Below are positions 1-9,455 of a stretch of 62,224 nucleotides of DNA, piece by piece. The position numbers and the translations under genes were made by a program. Source of the DNA: Candidatus Krumholzibacteriota bacterium (GTDB lineage Bacteria > Krumholzibacteriota > Krumholzibacteriia > LZORAL124-64-63); NCBI GenBank assembly GCA_024277025.1, contig JAJRWA010000229.1, positions 1 to 62,224 of the forward strand, written 5' to 3'. Each line of letters opens with the position of its first letter. Position 1 is the stretch's first letter. Under the pieces are notes generated by a model that was not told the origin of the DNA, made no database searches, and worked only from the letters and a program-made list of their open reading frames with translations.

Positions 1-141
1 GAGATGGTCATGCCCGGCGACAACGTGAAGATGCAGGTTGAGCTGATCACGCCGATCGCGATGGAGGAGGGCCTGCGCTTCGCCATTCGCGAGGGCGGCC
101 GTACCGTCGGCGCCGGCGTGGTGGCCAAGATTCACGAGTAG
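1..141 (+). CDS. tuf: Elongation factor Tu, C-terminal fragment
   Basis: The window opens inside this gene. Frame 1 gives the last 46 residues of EF-Tu, the GTPase that delivers aminoacyl-tRNA to the ribosome. The visible piece is the end of beta-barrel domain 3, with the family signature [20 protein letters not shown] followed by [10 protein letters not shown] and a TAG stop. Its position directly before rpsJ is the classic str-S10 junction. The start and the GTPase domain lie outside the window. Confidence 0.97.
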   Translation, partial: EMVMPGDNVKMQVELITPIAMEEGLRFAIREGGRTVGAGVVAKIHE

Positions 142-148
142 GATTTCC

Positions 149-173
149 GAGGGGAGCGCAGGTCGCTCCCCTC
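149..173 (+). other. Hairpin between tuf and rpsJ
   Basis: GAGGGGAGCG and CGCTCCCCTC form a perfect 10 bp stem around a 5-base loop, 8 bases after the tuf stop. No T-run follows, so it is not a standard intrinsic terminator. It could be an attenuator, an mRNA processing site or an RNA 3-prime stabiliser separating tuf from the S10 operon. The rest of this 138-base gap holds only the rpsJ ribosome binding site. Confidence 0.5.
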
Positions 174-279
174 ACCTTGATAAAGACCGTTGAACACCCG
201 CAAGGGTCAAGCGAATGGCGAGCAGGCACGGAATCCCGACGGGATCGTGACGCTGGAGTAGCCATCGCAAGGAGAGAAA

Positions 280-588
280 GTGGCACGACAGAAGATCAAG
301 ATCAGGTTGCGGGCGTACGAATCCGCAGTGCTCGACCGCTCGGCCGAGGTCATTGTGGCGACTGCGTTGCGGACCGGCGCTCTGGTGCGGGGGCCGATTC
401 CCCTGCCGACCAAGAAGTCGATCTACACCGTTCTGCGCTCGCCCCACGTGGACAAGAAGTCCCGCGAGCAGTTCGAAATCAGGATCCACAAGCGGTTGAT
501 CGAGATCGAGAACTCGACCCCGCAGACCACGGAGTTCCTCAAGAAGCTGACCCTGCCGGCCAGCGTGGACGTCGAGATCAAGGTCTGA
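280..588 (+). CDS. rpsJ: 30S ribosomal protein S10 (NusE)
   Basis: First gene of the S10 operon; 102 residues, the usual S10 length. S10 sits in the 30S head and also acts as NusE in transcription antitermination. The chain carries the S10 hallmark [20 protein letters not shown] and the C-terminal beta strand [11 protein letters not shown]. The start is a GTG preceded by AAGGAGA at a good distance. Confidence 0.98.
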   Translation: MARQKIKIRLRAYESAVLDRSAEVIVATALRTGALVRGPIPLPTKKSIYTVLRSPHVDKKSREQFEIRIHKRLIEIENSTPQTTEFLKKLTLPASVDVEIKV

Positions 589-651
589 GAACCCGCTCGG
601 CGCCCATGAAAAGGCGCGGTTGACTGATTAAGTGCGGTTGTAAAGGGAGCA

Positions 652-1278
652 ATGAAGATGATCGGATTGATCGGAAAAAAACTCGGCATGACCCGGACGT
701 TCCAGGAGGACGGACGCAGCTTCCCCGTTACGGTTATCCAGGCGGGCCCCTGCGTCATCACCCAGGTCAAGAACGAGAGCAGCGACGGCTACAGCGCGGT
801 CCAGCTGGGCTTCGGCGCCAAGAAGCCCAAGAACACGCCCCTGCCCATGCAGGGCCATTTCCGCAAGGCCGGTACCGACCCGCTGCGGACCGTCATCGAG
901 TTCCGGCTGGATGAAGGTCACGAGTACAAGTTGGGCGATACGGTCAGTGTCAATGTTCTGGCCGAGGCGGCGAAGGTCGACGTGACCGGGACCACCAAGG
1001 GCCGGGGCTTCTCGGGCACCATCAAGCGTCATGGGCAGCACCGTGGTCCGGCGACTCACGGTTCCAAGAACGTGCGGATGATGGGCTCGATCGGTATGCA
1101 CACCTTCCCGGGCCGCGTGCTGCCGGGCAAGGCCATGCCGGGCCAGTACGGCAACAAGCAGGAGACCAAGAAGAACCTGACGGTCATCGCCGTTGACGAG
1201 GAGAAGAATCTGCTCCTGGTCAAGGGCAGTGTCCCGGGTCACAAGAACGGTATCGTTTTCATCCGGCCCAGCCGGTAA
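652..1278 (+). CDS. rplC: 50S ribosomal protein L3
   Basis: 208 residues, normal for L3, which nucleates 50S assembly and reaches towards the peptidyl transferase centre. The N-terminus IGLIGKKLGMTRTFQEDG and the central loop GFSGTIKRHGQHRGPATHGS are family signatures, followed by the PGRVLPGKAMPGQYGN segment. The ATG follows AAAGGGAG. Second gene of the S10 operon. Confidence 0.98.
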   Translation: MKMIGLIGKKLGMTRTFQEDGRSFPVTVIQAGPCVITQVKNESSDGYSAVQLGFGAKKPKNTPLPMQGHFRKAGTDPLRTVIEFRLDEGHEYKLGDTVSVNVLAEAAKVDVTGTTKGRGFSGTIKRHGQHRGPATHGSKNVRMMGSIGMHTFPGRVLPGKAMPGQYGNKQETKKNLTVIAVDEEKNLLLVKGSVPGHKNGIVFIRPSR

Positions 1279-1322
1279 GACCGATCGGGTCCGGCAGGAC
1301 CGGAAACGAACGAGGTAAGTAA

Positions 1323-1952
1323 ATGGCAACGGCAAAACTCTACAGCGGTGCTGGCGAAGCGAAGGGGACGGTGGATCTGCCCTCCTCCCTGTTCGAGCAG
1401 CCCGTGCACAAGCAGGCCCTGTACGAGGCCGTGCGGAACTACCTGGCCAACAAGCGCCAGGGTACGCACGACACCAAGACGCGGGCCGAGGTCAAGGCCT
1501 CGACGGCGAAGCTCTTTCGGCAGAAGGGCACCGGACGGGCCCGTGCCGGTTCGGCGGCCAGCCCGACACGGGTCGGCGGCGGCGTGGCTTTCGGGCCGCA
1601 CCCGCGGGACTACAGCTACACCCTGCCCCGGAAGATCAAGCGTCTCGCCCTCAAGAGCGCCCTGAGTGACCGGGCCGGCAACGACCGGGTCCGCGTGATC
1701 GAGGATTTTGAACTGGACACGCCCAGGACCGCGACGATGGTCGGTATCTTCAGCGGCATGGAGCTCGAAGGACGGCATACGCTGCTGGTGCTCGGCCCCG
1801 AGGGTGACAACCTCTACAAGTCCGCCCGCAACATCCACGGTGTGCGTGTTCTGCGCTCGAACGAGCTGAACGCCTACACCATTCTCTGGGCCGACAACCT
1901 GGTCTTCACCCAGGCAGCCCTCAGTGGTGCCGAGGAGGTGTTCGGGTCATGA
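1323..1952 (+). CDS. rplD: 50S ribosomal protein L4
   Basis: 209 residues. L4 lines the peptide exit tunnel and in some bacteria autoregulates the S10 operon. The tunnel loop is recognisable as [20 protein letters not shown], with the following [20 protein letters not shown]. Its TGA stop overlaps the rplW ATG by four bases (ATGA), indicating translational coupling. No L4-binding leader can be identified from sequence alone. Confidence 0.97.
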   Translation: MATAKLYSGAGEAKGTVDLPSSLFEQPVHKQALYEAVRNYLANKRQGTHDTKTRAEVKASTAKLFRQKGTGRARAGSAASPTRVGGGVAFGPHPRDYSYTLPRKIKRLALKSALSDRAGNDRVRVIEDFELDTPRTATMVGIFSGMELEGRHTLLVLGPEGDNLYKSARNIHGVRVLRSNELNAYTILWADNLVFTQAALSGAEEVFGS

Positions 1953-2239
1953 AGGACTTGAGCAAGGTCATCAAGCGTCCCCTGATCACCGAGCAGGGTG
2001 CCCTGATGCGGGAATTGCACAACCAGTACTACTTCGAGGTCGCTCCCGAGGCAAACAAACCGGAAATCCGGCAGGCCGTGGAGCACTTCTTCGGCGTCAA
2101 GGTCGTCCAGGTACGGACCATGAACTGCCGCGGCAAGATCAAGCGCATGGGTCGTTTTGCGGGCAAGCGGGCGGACTGGAAGAAAGCCGTCGTCACGCTG
2201 GCCAAGGACGATTCGATCGACATCTTCGAAGTCGTTTAA
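1949..2239 (+). CDS. rplW: 50S ribosomal protein L23
   Basis: 96 residues, the normal L23 size. L23 surrounds the tunnel exit and is the docking site for trigger factor and SRP. The N-terminal [14 protein letters not shown] block and the [20 protein letters not shown] segment are characteristic. Its start overlaps the end of rplD, and rplB follows 17 bases later. Confidence 0.97.
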   Translation: MKDLSKVIKRPLITEQGALMRELHNQYYFEVAPEANKPEIRQAVEHFFGVKVVQVRTMNCRGKIKRMGRFAGKRADWKKAVVTLAKDDSIDIFEVV

Positions 2240-2256
2240 GACGGGGAGCAGGAAGC

Positions 2257-3090
2257 ATGGCAATCAGAAAACTCAAGCCCGTGACGCCGACACAGCGGTT
2301 TCGCACCGTTGCGGACTTCGCCGAAATCACCCACACCGAGCCCGAGAAGTCCCTTCTCGAGCCGCTGCCGAAAAAGGGTGGGCGCAATAATCGCGGTCGG
2401 ATCACGGTCCGGCACCGGGGTGGCGGCCACAAGCGTCGCTATCGCGTGATCGACTTCAAGCGGAACAAGCACGACGTGCCCGCCAAGGTCTTCAGTGTGG
2501 AATACGACCCGAACCGCAGCGCGCGGATCTGTCTGCTGCACTACATCGACGGTGAGAAGCGCTACATCGTGTGGCCCAAGGGTGTCAAGGTGGGCGACCA
2601 GATCATCGCCGGTCCCACGGCCCCGTTCAACCCGGGCAACGCGCTGCCGCTGGAAAACATTCCCCTCGGTACGCTGGTGCACAATATCGAACTGAACATC
2701 GGCAAGGGCGGCCAGATGGCCCGCAGTGCCGGTTCCTTCGCCCAGGTCATGGCCAAGGAGGGCGACTACGTCACCCTGCGCCTGCCCAGCGGCGAGGTGC
2801 GCATGGTTCACCGCCGGTGTTACGCCACGATCGGTGAAGTGGGCAACTCCGAGCACGAGAACGTGGTCAGCGGCAAGGCTGGCCGGACGCGCTGGCTCGG
2901 TCGGCGCCCGACCGTGCGCGGTGTGGCCATGAACCCGGTCGATCACCCGCATGGTGGTGGCGAGGGCCGCACCAGTGGTGGCCGTCATCCGGTGTCTCCG
3001 TGGGGACAGCCGGCCAAGGGTTTCAAGACTCGTCGCAAGCAGCCTTCGGACGCCTTCATTGTCCGTCGTCGCAAGAACAAGAAGAAGTAG
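2257..3090 (+). CDS. rplB: 50S ribosomal protein L2
   Basis: 277 residues with the L2 signatures [20 protein letters not shown] near the N-terminus and [20 protein letters not shown] near the C-terminus, the latter carrying the conserved His near the peptidyl transferase centre. An open frame runs further upstream through rplW, but the ATG at 2257 has a GGGGAGCAGGAAG ribosome binding site and gives the family's normal N-terminus [14 protein letters not shown], so I start there. Confidence 0.97.
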   Translation: MAIRKLKPVTPTQRFRTVADFAEITHTEPEKSLLEPLPKKGGRNNRGRITVRHRGGGHKRRYRVIDFKRNKHDVPAKVFSVEYDPNRSARICLLHYIDGEKRYIVWPKGVKVGDQIIAGPTAPFNPGNALPLENIPLGTLVHNIELNIGKGGQMARSAGSFAQVMAKEGDYVTLRLPSGEVRMVHRRCYATIGEVGNSEHENVVSGKAGRTRWLGRRPTVRGVAMNPVDHPHGGGEGRTSGGRHPVSPWGQPAKGFKTRRKQPSDAFIVRRRKNKKK

Positions 3091-3118
3091 CAAGTCGTAA
3101 CTGGAGGAAGTTGCAGAC

Positions 3119-3382
3119 ATGGCCAGATCAATCAAAAAGGGACCTTTTGTCGACGTGTCCCTGATGTCGAAGATCGAGGGTATGAACGACAAGAACGAGA
3201 AGCGGGTCCTCAAGACCTGGTCCCGTCGTTCGACGATCGTGCCCGAGTTCCTGGGCCACACCATTGCCGTGCACAACGGCAAGCAGTTCGTGCCCGTGTA
3301 CATCCAGGAAAACATGGTGGGACACAAGCTCGGTGAGTTCGCCCCGACGCGGACCTACCGTGGTCACACCTCGAAGAAGTAA
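3119..3382 (+). CDS. rpsS: 30S ribosomal protein S19
   Basis: 87 residues, usual for S19, which forms a complex with S13 in the 30S head. [12 protein letters not shown] at the N-terminus and [16 protein letters not shown] near the C-terminus are diagnostic. The ATG follows CTGGAGGAAG. It stands in the expected place between rplB and rplV. Confidence 0.98.
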   Translation: MARSIKKGPFVDVSLMSKIEGMNDKNEKRVLKTWSRRSTIVPEFLGHTIAVHNGKQFVPVYIQENMVGHKLGEFAPTRTYRGHTSKK

Positions 3383-3396
3383 GTGGAGGTTTGCTG

Positions 3397-3738
3397 ATGG
3401 AGGCGCTTGCCACATCGAAACACATTCGGATTTCGCCCCGCAAGGCCCGGTTGGTAGCCAACCTGATCCGGGGCAAGAGCGTGGACGAGGCGTTGGGGAT
3501 TTTGGCCCTGACCCCGAAGAAGGCTTCGCCCATCCTGAAGAAGATCATGTTGTCGGCTGCGGCCAACGTGAAATTCAAGAATGATGGTGCGGTGGCCATG
3601 GACAATGACACGATCATCGTCAAGGAAATCCGGATCGACGAAGGGGCCACGATGAAGCGGATTCGTCCGCGGGCCCAGGGACGTGCGTTCCGCATTCTGA
3701 AGCGGACCAGTCATATCAAGGTGGTGGTCGAAGCCTGA
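3397..3738 (+). CDS. rplV: 50S ribosomal protein L22
   Basis: 113 residues from the ATG at 3397. A TTG six bases upstream is in frame, but GTGGAGGT sits at the ideal distance for the ATG. L22 lines the peptide exit tunnel opposite L4. The [22 protein letters not shown] block and the beta-hairpin region [20 protein letters not shown] are family hallmarks. A 91-base spacer precedes rpsC. Confidence 0.96.
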   Translation: MEALATSKHIRISPRKARLVANLIRGKSVDEALGILALTPKKASPILKKIMLSAAANVKFKNDGAVAMDNDTIIVKEIRIDEGATMKRIRPRAQGRAFRILKRTSHIKVVVEA

Positions 3739-3829
3739 CGGCTTCGGATCATCCGGATGCCGGGGCGACCCGGCTGGGCAGACGTTTGCTGCCGGCTCCC
3801 TGACCGGAGCGGCATAAGGAAGGAAGACC

Positions 3830-4504
3830 ATGGGTCAGAAGACACATCCGATCGGATTCCGGTTGGGAATCGTCAAGGACTGGAACTCGACCTGGTTCAC
3901 CGACAAGCATTTTGCTGACTGGCTGAACGAGGACCTGCTGCTGCGCAAGTATGTCATGGCCCGCGTCGGTAATGCCGGTGTCGAGTCGGTCAAGATCAAG
4001 CGCTTCCGCGAAAAGGTGAACATCATCGTGGCCACCAGTCGCCCCGGTGTCGTGATCGGCAAGAAGGGCACCAAGGCGGACCAGCTGCGCGCCGAGCTGC
4101 AGAAGATGATCGGCAAGAACGTCAAGCTGGACGTGGAAGAGGTCAAGAAGCCCGAACTGAGCGCGCCGTTGGTCGCCGACCACATTGCCGCCCAGCTCGA
4201 GGGCCGGGTCGCCTTCCGCCGCGCCATGAAGAAGGCCATCGCCACGGCGATGCGCATGGGTGCCAAGGGTATCAAGATTCGTTGCGCCGGCCGCCTCGGC
4301 GGTGCCGAAATGGCCCGCATCGAGTCCTATCACGACGGCAGTGTGCCTCTGCACACGCTGCGTGCGGATATCGACTACGGGACCAGTACCGCCCGCACCC
4401 AGTACGGCGCCATCGGCGTCAAGGTCTGGATCTGCAAGGGTGAGATCTTCCCGGCCGAGTTCAAGGAACAACTGCGCAAGCAGGTTGTCGAGCAGCGGGC
4501 CTAG
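3830..4504 (+). CDS. rpsC: 30S ribosomal protein S3
   Basis: 224 residues. S3 lies at the mRNA entry channel. It begins [18 protein letters not shown], then a KH-type RNA-binding domain with the GXXG-like [11 protein letters not shown] loop, and the C-terminal domain [20 protein letters not shown]. The ATG follows AAGGAAGGAAG. Confidence 0.98.
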   Translation: MGQKTHPIGFRLGIVKDWNSTWFTDKHFADWLNEDLLLRKYVMARVGNAGVESVKIKRFREKVNIIVATSRPGVVIGKKGTKADQLRAELQKMIGKNVKLDVEEVKKPELSAPLVADHIAAQLEGRVAFRRAMKKAIATAMRMGAKGIKIRCAGRLGGAEMARIESYHDGSVPLHTLRADIDYGTSTARTQYGAIGVKVWICKGEIFPAEFKEQLRKQVVEQRA

Positions 4505-4536
4505 CGGCAACGCTCTAAAGAAGAGGACGAGATAAC

Positions 4537-4950
4537 ATGTTGATGCCGAAGCGCACAAAATACAGGAAGATGTTCAAGGGCCGCAACCGGGGTATTGCCC
4601 GGCGCGGTGCAACCATCTCCTTCGGTGACTACGGTCTGCAGGCCCTGGACGCCGCCTGGCTTTCCAGCCGCCAGATCGAGGCCACTCGTATTGCCATCAC
4701 CCGGCGGATGAAGCGTGTGGGACAGGTGTGGATCCGGGTTTTTCCGGACAAGCCCATCACCATGAAGCCCGCCGAAACCCGGATGGGCAAGGGCAAGGGT
4801 GCCCCGGAGTACTGGGTCGCCGTCGTCAAGCCGGGCCGGATCCTGTTCGAGATCAACGGTGTTGATCATGATGTGGCCAAGCGGGCTCTGGGTCTTGGTG
4901 CGGCCAAGCTGCCGTTCAAGACGCGCATTGTCAGCCGGACGGGAGAGTAA
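4537..4950 (+). CDS. rplP: 50S ribosomal protein L16
   Basis: 137 residues. L16 contacts the A-site tRNA elbow and 5S r[22 protein letters not shown] at the start and the [20 protein letters not shown] block (the loop that in many bacteria carries a hydroxylated Arg) identify it. Only 2 bases separate its stop from rpmC, so the two are translationally coupled. Confidence 0.98.
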   Translation: MLMPKRTKYRKMFKGRNRGIARRGATISFGDYGLQALDAAWLSSRQIEATRIAITRRMKRVGQVWIRVFPDKPITMKPAETRMGKGKGAPEYWVAVVKPGRILFEINGVDHDVAKRALGLGAAKLPFKTRIVSRTGE

Positions 4951-4952
4951 CC

Positions 4953-5150
4953 ATGAAGAAAGCCCACGAACTGCGTGATTTGCCCCTCGAGGAGCTGGAA
5001 AGCCTCCTCAAGGAGAAATCCGAAGAGCTGATGAACACCAGGATTCAGCTCAACATGCGTCAGCTGGATAACCCCCTGCAGGTGCGCTCCGCGCGCCGGG
5101 AGATCGCGGTTATCAACACTGTCATCACTGAGAAGAGAGCCGCCCAGTAG
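4953..5150 (+). CDS. rpmC: 50S ribosomal protein L29
   Basis: 65 residues, the normal size of this two-helix protein at the tunnel exit. MKKAHELRDLPLEELESLL and a C-terminal VRSARREIAVINTVITEK match the family. Tightly coupled to rplP. Confidence 0.97.
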   Translation: MKKAHELRDLPLEELESLLKEKSEELMNTRIQLNMRQLDNPLQVRSARREIAVINTVITEKRAAQ

Positions 5151-5202
5151 GGATCAGGTCATTGGCCCGGCCGCGGTGGCGGAACGGAGCCAGGGAGAAC
5201 GA

Positions 5203-5469
5203 ATGATGGGTAACACCGAACGTAACCTCAGGGCAGTCCGGATCGGCCAGGTTGTCTCGTCCAAGATGGACAAGACCGCAGTGATCAAGGTCAGCCGGCG
5301 GTTTCCGCACCCCCTGTACAAGCGGATCATCACGCGGACGGCCAAGCTGGTCGCGCACGATCCGGAGAACGAGTGCCGGGAAGGTGATGTCGTGAAAGTC
5401 ATGGCGATCCGACCCCTGTCCAAGACCAAGCGCTGGCGGGTCGCGGAAATTCTTGAGAAGGCCAAGTAG
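5203..5469 (+). CDS. rpsQ: 30S ribosomal protein S17
   Basis: 88 residues from the ATG at 5203 (a second ATG at 5206 would do as well). An in-frame GTG at 5176 would add nine residues, but the CAGGGAGA ribosome binding site lies between the two candidate starts and favours the ATGs. S17 is a primary 16S binder with an OB fold. GQVVSSKMDKTAVIKVSRRF and GDVVKVMAIRPLSKTKRWRV are diagnostic. Confidence 0.95.
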   Translation: MMGNTERNLRAVRIGQVVSSKMDKTAVIKVSRRFPHPLYKRIITRTAKLVAHDPENECREGDVVKVMAIRPLSKTKRWRVAEILEKAK

Positions 5470-5487
5470 ACCGTAAGGAACGGAACA

Positions 5488-5859
5488 ATGATTCAGGAAT
5501 CGACACGATTGACAGTTGCGGATAATTCGGGGGCCAAGGTCTGCGAGTGCATCCGCGTACTGGGTGGAACGCGACGTCGTTACGCCCGGGTGGGCGACAT
5601 CATCGTCGCCGCGGTGAAGTCGGCCATTCCCAACGGTAACGTGAAGAAGGGCCAGGTCGTCAAGTGCGTGGTTGTCCGGACGCGAAAGGAAATCGGCCGC
5701 AAGGACGGCTCCTACATTCGCTTCGGCGACAACGCGGCGGTCATCCTCAGTGAAGAAAGCCAGGAGCCCGTGGGCACCCGCATCTTTGGTCCGGTGGCCC
5801 GCGAACTGCGCGAGAAGCGGTTCATGAAGATCGTCTCGCTCGCGCCGGAGGTCCTGTAA
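5488..5859 (+). CDS. rplN: 50S ribosomal protein L14
   Basis: 123 residues, the invariant L14 length. [20 protein letters not shown] at the start and [20 protein letters not shown] near the end are signatures. L14 forms inter-subunit bridges and binds the ribosome silencing factor RsfS. Its last stop base is the first base of the rplX ATG. Confidence 0.98.
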   Translation: MIQESTRLTVADNSGAKVCECIRVLGGTRRRYARVGDIIVAAVKSAIPNGNVKKGQVVKCVVVRTRKEIGRKDGSYIRFGDNAAVILSEESQEPVGTRIFGPVARELREKRFMKIVSLAPEVL

Positions 5860-6173
5860 TGAGAATCCGCAAGAACGATATGGTGCGGGTGATCTGCGGC
5901 AATGACAAGGGCAAGGAGGGCAAGATCCTCAAGGTCTTTCCGGACTCGAACCGGATCATTGTCGAGAAGGTCAACATGATCAAGCGTCATACGCGGGCCA
6001 GCAAGGATGTTCCCCAGGGCGGGATCATCGAGAAGGAAGGCCCGATCAACGCTTCGAACGTCATGCTTGTCTGCCCCAACACGAGTCAGCCGACCCGTAT
6101 TGGCAAGGACTTGCTGGCGGACGGCAGCCGCGCTCGCGTGAGCAAGAAGAGCGGCGAAATGCTGAACGACTAG
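5859..6173 (+). CDS. rplX: 50S ribosomal protein L24
   Basis: 104 residues with an N-terminal KOW motif (DMVRVICGNDKGKEGKILKV) typical of L24, an early 50S assembly protein near the tunnel exit. The start codon shares one base with the rplN stop (TAATG). A 93-base spacer follows before rplE. Confidence 0.97.
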   Translation: MRIRKNDMVRVICGNDKGKEGKILKVFPDSNRIIVEKVNMIKRHTRASKDVPQGGIIEKEGPINASNVMLVCPNTSQPTRIGKDLLADGSRARVSKKSGEMLND

Positions 6174-6266
6174 CGCGATAAGAGACTGGTGACGGGATCC
6201 GCGGGCCGCCGGCTCCGGATGGCCACGGAACGTGCAACGCTTTTCGCGCTGCTGGAGGAATGAACA

Positions 6267-6815
6267 ATGGCTGCTGCCAAACCCCGTTTGAGGGAAAAAT
6301 ACGAGCAGGAGGCGACCAAGGCCCTGCAGGAGAAATTCGCGTACGCGAGCTCCATGCAGATCCCGAAGCCGGTCAAGGTCGTTATCAACATGGGACTGGG
6401 CAAGGCCCAGCAGAATCCCAAGATTCTGGAAAGCGCCGTGGCGGAACTGGAGACCATTACCGGTCAGAAGGCCGTCAAGACGCGGGCCCGCAAGTCCATC
6501 TCGAACTTCAAGCTGCGCGAGGGCATGCACATCGGTGCCCGCGTCACCCTGCGTGACCGCCAGATGTGGGAGTTCCTGGACCGTTTCATCAACGTGGCCC
6601 TGCCGCGTATCAGGGATTTTCGCGGTGTGTCCACCCGCCTCAGCGGCGCCGGTGACTACACCCTGGGTCTGAAGGACCAGTTGATCTTCCCCGAGATCGA
6701 GTACGACAAGATTGACGAGCCGCGGGGAATGAACGTTACGATCGTTACCACCGCCACGAATGACGAGGAAGGCCGCGAACTGCTGAGCCTTCTGGGAATG
6801 CCGTTCCGGCGCTAA
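6267..6815 (+). CDS. rplE: 50S ribosomal protein L5
   Basis: 182 residues. L5 binds 5S rRNA and contacts P-site tRNA. The [20 protein letters not shown] block, [20 protein letters not shown] and the C-terminal [19 protein letters not shown] are family features. The ATG follows CTGGAGGAATGAAC. Confidence 0.98.
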   Translation: MAAAKPRLREKYEQEATKALQEKFAYASSMQIPKPVKVVINMGLGKAQQNPKILESAVAELETITGQKAVKTRARKSISNFKLREGMHIGARVTLRDRQMWEFLDRFINVALPRIRDFRGVSTRLSGAGDYTLGLKDQLIFPEIEYDKIDEPRGMNVTIVTTATNDEEGRELLSLLGMPFRR

Positions 6816-6828
6816 GGAGGATTGAGTT

Positions 6829-7014
6829 TTGGCCAGGAAATCATTGATTGCCAAGGCTGGAAGGAAGCCCAAATTCAAGGTTCGGGCTTACAGCCGGTGT
6901 CGCCGTTGTGGTCGGCCCCGGGGTTACATCAGGAAGTTCGGCATCTGCCGTATCTGTTTCCGGCAACTCGCCCTGCAGGGTGACATCCCGGGTGTCACCA
7001 AGGCCAGTTGGTAA
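6829..7014 (+). CDS. rpsN: 30S ribosomal protein S14, zinc-binding type
   Basis: 61 residues, the short zinc-dependent (type Z) form of S14. The four zinc ligands are two CxxC pairs, CRRC and CRIC, separated by [12 protein letters not shown]. The start is a TTG after an AAGGAGG ribosome binding site. The zinc form fits the other Cys-rich ribosomal proteins here (S4, L36). A paralogous zinc-free S14 is not present in the window. Confidence 0.97.
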   Translation: MARKSLIAKAGRKPKFKVRAYSRCRRCGRPRGYIRKFGICRICFRQLALQGDIPGVTKASW

Positions 7015-7035
7015 AGAGAACCAGGAGTTAATGCG

Positions 7036-7443
7036 ATGAGCATGACCGATCCCATTGCGGATATGTTGACTCGGATCCGGAACGCCACCCAGGCGGGACA
7101 CCGGCGGGTCGAGATCCCTGCCTCCAACCAGAAGCGGGCCATGGCCCAGTTGCTGAAGGACCAGGGCTATGTGGACAGATTCGAGATCGTGGAAGACAAC
7201 GCCCAGGGTACGCTGCGCCTTTTCCTGAAGTACTACCAAAGGGACGGCAGGCGGATCGGCGTAATCGAGGGCATTCGCCGGGTGAGTCGACCCGGACGCC
7301 GGATCTTCGCCGGCAAGGACAACATCCCGAAGGTCTGCGGCGGGTATGGTATTTCCATCCTGTCGACGAACCAGGGAATTCTGACCGGGCACCAGTGCCG
7401 GATGCGCAGCATCGGCGGCGAAGTGCTCTGCGAGGTCTGGTAA
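7036..7443 (+). CDS. rpsH: 30S ribosomal protein S8
   Basis: 135 residues. S8 is a core 16S binder. MSMTDPIADMLTRIRNATQA at the N-terminus and the C-terminal GYGISILSTNQGILTGHQCR are diagnostic. In E. coli S8 represses the spc operon at the L5 site. I see no clear copy of that target upstream of rplE here. Confidence 0.97.
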   Translation: MSMTDPIADMLTRIRNATQAGHRRVEIPASNQKRAMAQLLKDQGYVDRFEIVEDNAQGTLRLFLKYYQRDGRRIGVIEGIRRVSRPGRRIFAGKDNIPKVCGGYGISILSTNQGILTGHQCRMRSIGGEVLCEVW

Positions 7444-7493
7444 TCACCGCACGGCTACGGCCGTCGGATCATGAATTTGCGGAGGAATGAGCA

Positions 7494-8033
7494 ATGTCTC
7501 GCATTGGTAAAAACCCGATTCCCCTCCCCGCCGGGGTGACCGTCAAGATTGACGGCAACCGCTCGGTGGTCAAGGGACCCAAGGGTGAGCACACCCAGCA
7601 CATCCCCGAGGGCCTGTCCTACGACGTGGCCGACGGCATGCTGACAATCACCCGTCCGGACGAGTCCAAGACCTCGCGGTCCAACCACGGCCTCGTGCGC
7701 GCCCTGATTGCCAACCAGGTGACCGGCGTGACCACCGGCTTCCAGAAGAAGCTGGAGATCATCGGTGTCGGCTATCGCGCCGCGGTCAAGGGCAAGGTGC
7801 TGGACCTGCAACTGCAGTTCAGCCATCCGGTGGAGTATCCCATCCCCGCCGATATCGAGATCAACTGCCCCGACAACACGCACATCGAGGTGTCGGGCGT
7901 GGACAAGCAGCGGGTTGGCCAAGTCGCGGCCGAGATTCGTGCCTACCGCAAACCCGAGCCTTACAAGGGCAAGGGTATTCGGTACGTGGGCGAAGTGGTT
8001 CTGAGGAAGGCCGGTAAGGCCGCCGGTAAGTAA
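7494..8033 (+). CDS. rplF: 50S ribosomal protein L6
   Basis: 179 residues, two L6 repeats near the sarcin-ricin loop. MSRIGKNPIPLPAGVTVKID and the C-terminal AAEIRAYRKPEPYKGKGIRY are signatures. The ATG follows TTGCGGAGGAATGAGCA. Confidence 0.98.
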   Translation: MSRIGKNPIPLPAGVTVKIDGNRSVVKGPKGEHTQHIPEGLSYDVADGMLTITRPDESKTSRSNHGLVRALIANQVTGVTTGFQKKLEIIGVGYRAAVKGKVLDLQLQFSHPVEYPIPADIEINCPDNTHIEVSGVDKQRVGQVAAEIRAYRKPEPYKGKGIRYVGEVVLRKAGKAAGK

Positions 8034-8063
8034 CACCGGGTGACCGGTCGAGAGGTGAGAACA

Positions 8064-8438
8064 ATGAGTAGTGTCGCAAGCAAGCGGATTCAGATCAGGA
8101 AACGGCGGAAGATTTCGATCCGCAAGAAGGTTTCCGGGACCGCCGAACGGCCAAGGGTGACCGTCACCCGCAGCCACAAGAATATCTACGCCCAGGTCGT
8201 TGATGACAACGCCCGGGCCACCCTGTTGGCCAGCGACGGCCGCAAGGCCGCTGCCGTGGAGGCCCCCGAGGGCATCACCGGCAAGTGCGCGACGGCTTAC
8301 AGCGTGGGGCGGGCCGTGGCCGAACTGGCGAAGGAAAAAGGCATCACCAGCGTGGTCTTCGACCGCAACGGTTATCTCTACCATGGGCGTGTTGCTGCCC
8401 TGGCCCGCGGGCTCAGGGACGGCGGACTCGAAGTCTAG
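8064..8438 (+). CDS. rplR: 50S ribosomal protein L18
   Basis: 124 residues from the ATG at 8064, which has a GAGAGGTGAGA ribosome binding site. An in-frame GTG at 8040 is rejected because it overlaps that site. L18 binds 5S rRNA together with L5. The family segments are [20 protein letters not shown] and a C-terminal [19 protein letters not shown]. Confidence 0.96.
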   Translation: MSSVASKRIQIRKRRKISIRKKVSGTAERPRVTVTRSHKNIYAQVVDDNARATLLASDGRKAAAVEAPEGITGKCATAYSVGRAVAELAKEKGITSVVFDRNGYLYHGRVAALARGLRDGGLEV

Positions 8439-8499
8439 GTCTTTCCGGTTGCCGGGGTCGCCGGGGGCGGCTGCGGTAATCAAGACAGGAGCAATTCAG

Positions 8500-9261
8500 A
8501 TGGCGGATTATTCGAATCAACGACCTGGTGGTGCCGGCGGCAGGCCCGGTGGACGTGGACCTGGTGGACCCGGCGGACGTGGACCTGGCGGCCCTGGCGG
8601 ACGTGGACCCGGCGGTCCCGGTGGTCGCGGTCGCGGTCCCGGTGGACGTCCCGGCGGTCCGCGTGGCCGTGACGGTCGCGATCAGGGCTCGGACATGCAC
8701 GAGAACGTGATCAACATCAACCGCGTGGCCAAGGTGGTCAAGGGTGGCCGGCGCTTCAGCTTCAGTGCCATCGTGACTGTCGGCGACGGCAAGGGCAAGG
8801 TCGGCGTCGCCATGGGCAAGGCCAACGAGATCGCCGATGCCATCCGCAAGGGTGGCGAAGGCGCCCGGGCCGTGCAGATCACCGTGCCGATGCTGAACGA
8901 CACGATCCCCTACCAGGTGATCGGCCGCTTCGGCGCCAGCCGCGTGCTGCTCAAGCCCGCCAGCCCCGGTACCGGGGTTATCGCCGCCGGTGGAGTGCGC
9001 GCGATCCTTGAGGCCGCCGGGGTGAAGAACATTCTGACCAAGCAGTTGGGCTCGCGGAATCCGAACAACGTGGTCAAGGCCACGATGGACGGCCTGAAGC
9101 AGCTGCGCACGGTCGACGATTTCGCCGCCAAGCGCGGACTGTCGGTGCCCGAGGTGCTGGGCCTGCCCAAGCCGCGGGCCAAGGCCGCAGTGACCGAGGC
9201 CCCGGCCGAGGCCGCGGTTGAGGCTGCCGTCGAGACCGACGTCGAGAACAAGGAGTCGTAA
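8500..9261 (+). CDS. rpsE: 30S ribosomal protein S5 with Gly/Arg-rich N-terminal extension
   Basis: 253 residues, against about 165 for E. coli S5. Residues from about 70 to 225 are the normal S5 core, with the double-stranded RNA-binding part [19 protein letters not shown] and the GAVRAILE-like [20 protein letters not shown]. The first 65 residues are a Gly/Arg/Pro low-complexity tail containing three copies of RGPGGPGG. The C-terminus is an Ala/Glu-rich acidic tail. The ATG follows AGACAGGAGC. The open frame continues upstream inside rplR but has no ribosome binding site there. S5 affects translational accuracy and unwinding of mRNA at the entry channel. What the tails do is unknown. Confidence 0.95.
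   Translation: MADYSNQRPGGAGGRPGGRGPGGPGGRGPGGPGGRGPGGPGGRGRGPGGRPGGPRGRDGRDQGSDMHENVININRVAKVVKGGRRFSFSAIVTVGDGKGKVGVAMGKANEIADAIRKGGEGARAVQITVPMLNDTIPYQVIGRFGASRVLLKPASPGTGVIAAGGVRAILEAAGVKNILTKQLGSRNPNNVVKATMDGLKQLRTVDDFAAKRGLSVPEVLGLPKPRAKAAVTEAPAEAAVEAAVETDVENKES
8554..8625 (+). repeat. Three 24 bp tandem repeats inside rpsE
   Basis: Three consecutive 24-base units (8554, 8578 and 8602), each starting CGTGGACC, encode RGPGGPGG three times. Differences between the units are mostly third-base changes. This suggests selection for the peptide rather than a very recent duplication. Confidence 0.85.
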
Positions 9262-9267
9262 GCCACC

Positions 9268-9441
9268 ATGAGTGTCAAACTGAAGATTACCCAGGTGCGC
9301 AGTCTGATCGGTCGTCCCGAGAAGCACCGCCGCGTCATCGAGTCCCTCGGTCTGAAGCGCAATCAGACCTCCGTGATTCACAACGATACTCCCGCGATTC
9401 GCGGCATGGTGTTCAAGGTTCGCCATCTGTTGAACGTGTAA
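9268..9441 (+). CDS. rpmD: 50S ribosomal protein L30
   Basis: 57 residues, easily missed because it is short. The reading frame gives MSVKLKITQVRSLIGRPEKH, then SLGLKRNQTSVIHND and a final MVFKVRHLLNV, which is clearly L30. It starts 6 bases after the rpsE stop, and rplO follows after 14 bases, exactly as in the canonical spc operon. Confidence 0.96.
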   Translation: MSVKLKITQVRSLIGRPEKHRRVIESLGLKRNQTSVIHNDTPAIRGMVFKVRHLLNV

Positions 9442-9455
9442 GAGGTGAAGTAGTC

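Noticed and set aside
8554-8625. Tandem repeats as CRISPR or mobile element
   Set aside because: They are 24 bp, contiguous, in frame and code for the Gly/Arg tail of S5.
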